Shown in pieces: positions 5,828 to 7,338 of a DNA stretch of 7,338 nt (position 1 is the stretch's first letter; every line of letters starts with the position of its first letter). A program made the translations under genes and the position numbers. Location: positions 1 to 7,338 of the forward strand of contig JABDPD010000265.1 in the NCBI GenBank assembly GCA_013042895.1, in the 5' to 3' direction. This DNA is from Boseongicola sp. Its GTDB lineage: Bacteria; Pseudomonadota; Alphaproteobacteria; Rhodobacterales; Rhodobacteraceae. The notes under the pieces were generated by a model, which had not been told where the DNA came from, searched no databases, and worked only from the letters and a program-made list of their open reading frames with translations.

Positions 5828-7338
5828 TTCTTTGACTTCGGATCCGGCTTCTTGGACGGAGCGCTGTCTTTGTTGTCGGCATTTGGCTTTTCCGTGGCTT
5901 TGGTGCCGGACCGAATATTTCCCCAAATGTCCGGTTTGTAGCCGTGGCTGCGCATGATTGTGTACTGCTGAACGAATGTGATCGTGTTGTTTGCAATCCA
6001 GTAAACGACGAGGCCGCTTGCGAAACCGCCGAGCATGAACATGAACACCCAAGGCATCCAAGCAAAGATCATCGCCTGGGTGGCATCGGTGGGTGCGGGG
6101 TTCAGCTTTTGCTGGAGAAACATCGAGATTCCCAAAAGCAATGGGAGGATACCGATAAAGATCAGGGCAAGGATGCTTCCAGGCTCGGGCGCAGTGAACG
6201 GCAGGAGGCCAAAGGCGTTGAAAATCGACGTTGGGTCCGGTGCGCTGAGATCCTGGAACGGGCCAAAGAACGGCGCATGCCGCAGTTCGATAGTGACGAA
6301 GATCACCTTGTAGAGCGAGAAGAAGATCGGGATCTGTAGTAGGATCGGCAAGCAGCCTGAGGCCGGATTAACCTTTTCCTTTTTGTAGAGACCCATCATC
6401 TCTGTTTGGAGCTTCTGGCGATCATCCCCAGCGCGCTCCTTAATCTTCTCCATCTCGGGCTGCAGTTCCTTCATCTTCGCCATCGAGATGTAGGATTTGC
6501 GCGCAAGCGGGAAAAGCAGAGCCTTGATCAATAACGTGAGCGCAATAATCGCCAGACCCATGTTGCCAATCAGAAGATTAAGCTCGTGGAGAATGAAGAA
6601 AATTGGCTTTGTGAGGAATTGAAAGAGGCCCCAGTCGATTGATTCAACGAAGCCGTCGATCCCGGTTTGCTCCGAGAAGCCAAAGAAATATGAGACCGAT
6701 GCGCCTAGTCCGACCACATTGCGCCCGGCTTCATAATCGCGGATCGTGTCCCACTCCTTGGCGCCCGCAAAGACGCGCGTCTTGGTCTCCTGCGAAGTTC
6801 CGGCAGCGACTTCGATTGTCGGATATACTGTCAGGGCTTGGTAGACGTCCGAACCAGGCACGTATTGGATGCGTGACGTGTGCGGTGCGTTTTCCTCAGG
6901 AACGAGGGCGGTCATCCAATAGTGGTCTGTGAAGCCAACATAGCCGCTTTCGGAGATCTGGGCTTCGGAGGTTTCGCCAGGAATGTCGTCATAGTCGATT
7001 TCGCTCAGAACGCCGTCTGCCATCTGGATGGCGCCTTCGTGCAGGATGAAGAAGCCCATGAGGTCTTGCGGTTCGCCGTGACGAGCCACGATTCCATAGG
7101 GCGCGACACGAATGGCGTCCGACGTCGGGTTTTCGACGGTTTGAGTTATTGTAAACATAAACTCGTCGTCGATCTCGACGGTGCGGCGGAATACGAGACC
7201 AGCAGGGCTGTTCCAACGCAGGAGAATCGGAGCATCTGGCGAAAGCACGCCGCCGTTCTCGACGGACCAGACCGTGTCAGGGCCAGGTACGTCGTCGGCA
7301 TTCAGACCACCGCCGGGCGCCCATCCGAACAGCGTGTA
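5824..7338 (-). CDS. yidC: Membrane protein insertase YidC (Oxa1 family), 5'-partial
   Basis: Inserts and folds inner-membrane proteins, alone or with SecYEG. The frame is open to the window end: residues before the GTG at 7248 (YTLFGWAPGG, then VWSVENGG) match the YidC periplasmic domain, so that GTG is internal. Roughly the first 100 residues, including the first membrane anchor, are outside. In visible numbering, the periplasmic domain covers about 1-235. The Oxa1 core follows with membrane segments near 255-278, 330-350, 387-407, 422-440 and 441-460. Lys272 in LLIKALLFPL takes the place of the hydrophilic-groove Arg366 of E. coli YidC. The cytoplasmic helical hairpin (ARKSYISMAKMKELQPEM onward, about 279-325) is intact. 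The C-terminus is a Lys-rich tail (about 470-504), as in YidC proteins that contact ribosomes. Its stop forms ATGA with the MOSC gene start. In related genomes it follows rpmH, rnpA and yidD, which would lie just outside. Confidence 0.96.
   Translation of the reverse strand, partial: YTLFGWAPGGGLNADDVPGPDTVWSVENGGVLSPDAPILLRWNSPAGLVFRRTVEIDDEFMFTITQTVENPTSDAIRVAPYGIVARHGEPQDLMGFFILHEGAIQMADGVLSEIDYDDIPGETSEAQISESGYVGFTDHYWMTALVPEENAPHTSRIQYVPGSDVYQALTVYPTIEVAAGTSQETKTRVFAGAKEWDTIRDYEAGRNVVGLGASVSYFFGFSEQTGIDGFVESIDWGLFQFLTKPIFFILHELNLLIGNMGLAIIALTLLIKALLFPLARKSYISMAKMKELQPEMEKIKERAGDDRQKLQTEMMGLYKKEKVNPASGCLPILLQIPIFFSLYKVIFVTIELRHAPFFGPFQDLSAPDPTSIFNAFGLLPFTAPEPGSILALIFIGILPLLLGISMFLQQKLNPAPTDATQAMIFAWMPWVFMFMLGGFASGLVVYWIANNTITFVQQYTIMRSHGYKPDIWGNIRSGTKATEKPNADNKDSAPSKKPDPKSKK

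Noticed and set aside
5828..6061. N-terminal extension of the MOSC frame
   Set aside because: These 78 codons lie over the yidC 3' end in another frame and give a basic, His-rich, unlikely sequence. The MOSC_N domain starts at 5827.
7246..7248. GTG as the start of yidC
   Set aside because: The 30 codons between it and the window end continue the periplasmic domain (YTLFGWAPGG), so the gene runs off the window.
1..7338. A defence system, mobile element, CRISPR array or other novel multi-gene system
   Set aside because: All intervals are filled by recognisable housekeeping or conserved families. No transposase, integrase, direct-repeat array, tRNA or attachment-like repeat was seen by eye, and there is no compositional break between genes.

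Overview
The window reads as chromosomal DNA from an alphaproteobacterium, most likely Rhodobacterales (Roseobacter group). This rests on an AapM/AapP pair of the alphaproteobacterial Aap/Bzt type, a YidC with Lys at the hydrophilic-groove position, and a compact yidC - MOSC - engB - argB - ferredoxin-like - sixA series that I recall from that group. Almost every base is coding. I see no mobile element, CRISPR array, RNA gene, prophage or transfer signature.

Left part, plus strand (1-2337): the distal end of an amino-acid ABC transporter operon. aapM (inner-membrane permease, cut at its 5' end by the window edge) is followed after 11 bases by aapP (ATPase). The operon ends in two consecutive intrinsic-terminator-like hairpins.

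Right part, minus strand (2383-7338): six genes read right to left. They are yidC (membrane insertase, 5' end outside the window), a MOSC-domain protein, engB (ribosome-assembly GTPase), argB (N-acetylglutamate kinase), a small double [4Fe-4S] protein resembling QueG/CblC, and a SixA-type histidine phosphatase. Four of the five junctions are stop/start overlaps of 1 or 4 bases, so much of the operon is probably translationally coupled. The exception is the 43-base gap before argB, where an inverted repeat covers the argB Shine-Dalgarno sequence. The two operons converge on 2302-2384, and the stop codon of sixA lies in the T-run of the second terminator.

Functionally the minus-strand operon mixes membrane-protein insertion, ribosome assembly and arginine biosynthesis with three less understood proteins (MOSC, Fe-S and phosphatase). 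I found no obviously new multi-gene system. The items most worth a second look are an apparent block of extra membrane segments in AapM, the CblC/QueG-like character of the small Fe-S protein, and the hairpin over the argB ribosome-binding site. Start sites were corrected for several genes from overlaps, ribosome-binding sites and family N-termini.
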